Position numbers and translations under genes: made by a program. From an uncultured Aquimarina sp. (GTDB taxonomy: Bacteria > Bacteroidota > Bacteroidia > Flavobacteriales > Flavobacteriaceae), in the NCBI GenBank assembly GCA_937958985.1, contig CALGLV010000009.1, forward strand, positions 1 to 64,000: 64,000 bases of DNA. The letters run 5' to 3'. Positions 63,514-64,000 of the stretch are shown here, piece by piece. The stretch's first letter is position 1. Each line of letters starts with the position of its first letter. The notes under the pieces were generated by a model that did no database searches, had not been told where the DNA came from, and saw only the letters and a program-made list of their open reading frames with translations.

Positions 63514-63551
63514 ACAGCCTTAAAGTTATAAGACGATAACTTTAAGGCTGT
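63514..63551 (-). terminator. terminator of the chitin-binding-like protein
   Basis: Sixteen-base perfect arms ACAGCCTTAAAGTTAT / ATAACTTTAAGGCTGT, loop AAGACG, with eight T residues on the minus strand, 39 bases after the stop codon. Confidence 0.9.
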
Positions 63552-63589
63552 AACTATTGAATTCTTTATATTATTAAATAATCTAGGTT

Positions 63590-64000
63590 TTAATTACCAC
63601 ATTGGCCTTCTAATAACCATCCATTTACAACTCTACGGTATAAATTACCTCTAAAAGTTACTTGGTTACCAATTCCATAATTAATAGATCGATTGTACTC
63701 AGAAATACCTTCACAAATATCAGCTGTTTGTGCTTCTTCACAAGAGCCTAATAAAATCCATCTAGAAAAATCTCTTTGGTATAAGTATCCTCTAAAAGTT
63801 ACTTTATCTCCAACACGGTAAAAATTATTACGATTGTATTCGTTTACACCATTACAAGCGCTCTGGTTCGTATCGTCGTCGTCAGTATCAGTTGTTGTAT
63901 CTGTTTCAGTTTCTGTATCTGTATTTGTATTTGTATTTGTGTCGTCTGTTGTTGTATCATCAGTAGTAGTTTCTTCTTCTTCTTCTTGGTCAGTAGGAGG
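63590..64000 (-). CDS. C-terminus of a large secreted protein with two CBM5/12-like modules
   Basis: The frame is open through the right edge, so the gene starts beyond the window and only 136 C-terminal residues are visible. First comes an acidic Thr/Asp/Glu/Asn linker (TDTNTNTN type), then two copies of a 40-residue module with the pattern C-x-G-(V/I)-x-EYNR-x3-Y-x-(V/I)G-x-VTFRG-x-LY-x-R and a closing W-x-L-x-G-x-C. Each has two Cys that could form a disulfide. The modules resemble CBM5/12 chitin-binding units. The missing N-terminal part is probably a hydrolase or other catalytic domain; I see no T9SS sorting domain at the end. Confidence 0.7.
   Translation of the reverse strand, partial: PPTDQEEEEETTTDDTTTDDTNTNTNTDTETETDTTTDTDDDDTNQSACNGVNEYNRNNFYRVGDKVTFRGYLYQRDFSRWILLGSCEEAQTADICEGISEYNRSINYGIGNQVTFRGNLYRRVVNGWLLEGQCGN

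Overview
The window is AT-rich chromosomal DNA from a member of the Bacteroidota, most likely a marine Flavobacteriaceae. Several things point there: C-terminal type IX secretion (T9SS) sorting domains on secreted proteins, promoters of the Bacteroidota form TAnnTTTG (one with TTG 17 bases upstream), families such as DUF2851, DUF2911, DUF3857 and the GlmU-like nucleotidyltransferase, an alanine-dehydrogenase-like protein of the Bacteroidota type, and AccD without its zinc ribbon. I saw no rRNA, tRNA or CRISPR array.

Layout. 1-2.5 kb: the end of a siroheme/electron-transfer operon (SUMT, Met8-like dehydrogenase, ferredoxin-NADP reductase, 2Fe-2S ferredoxin), carrying two unusual heptamer-based inverted repeats between its genes. 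2.5-7 kb: a secreted protein with a polyglutamine stretch, a T9SS-exported jelly-roll protein and a phosphohexomutase. 7-12.3 kb (minus strand): an apparent operon with a PspC-like protein, a K+ channel and an amino-acid/Na+ symporter, then DUF2851 and a glutathione peroxidase. 12.4-16.7 kb: a PIG-L deacetylase and a Na+/solute symporter joined by a 35-residue membrane miniprotein whose reading frame touches both. 16.8-20.4 kb: hisG-hisD-hisC behind a classic attenuator with a His-rich leader peptide. 20.5-23.4 kb: an envelope protein, a small membrane protein and an MFS sugar transporter.

23.5-39.9 kb: acetyl-CoA synthetase at the tail of an operon containing a 2OG-Fe(II) oxygenase and membrane proteins, then a surface-glycan locus in mixed orientations: five family-2-like glycosyltransferases, an FdtA-type ketoisomerase, a DegT aminotransferase, a FemAB/GNAT-like acyltransferase, a Wzx-like flippase and a second dioxygenase. 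Together these suggest synthesis of a 3-acylamino-3,6-dideoxyhexose and its assembly into a glycan. A GH113-like hydrolase, a small membrane protein and aroB follow.

40-57 kb: an Ald-like dehydrogenase, a GlmU-like protein, an acyl-CoA dehydrogenase, an operon of a giant MORN/TPR protein and two DUF3857 proteins (one with an intact transglutaminase triad, one without), class II aldolase, AccD, a carboxypeptidase-regulatory-domain protein and a DUF2911 protein. 57-64 kb: a T9SS-exported clan GH-A hydrolase, an intact IS982-family element with target duplication, a secreted thioredoxin-like protein, umuC-umuD in reversed order, a CIA30 protein, and the C-terminus of a large exported protein with two small chitin-binding-like modules.

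No single locus is a clear new defence or mobile system. The observations I would follow first are the heptamer inverted repeats, the 35-residue coupled membrane protein, the active/degenerate DUF3857 pair, and the dioxygenase/membrane-protein operon beside the glycan cluster.
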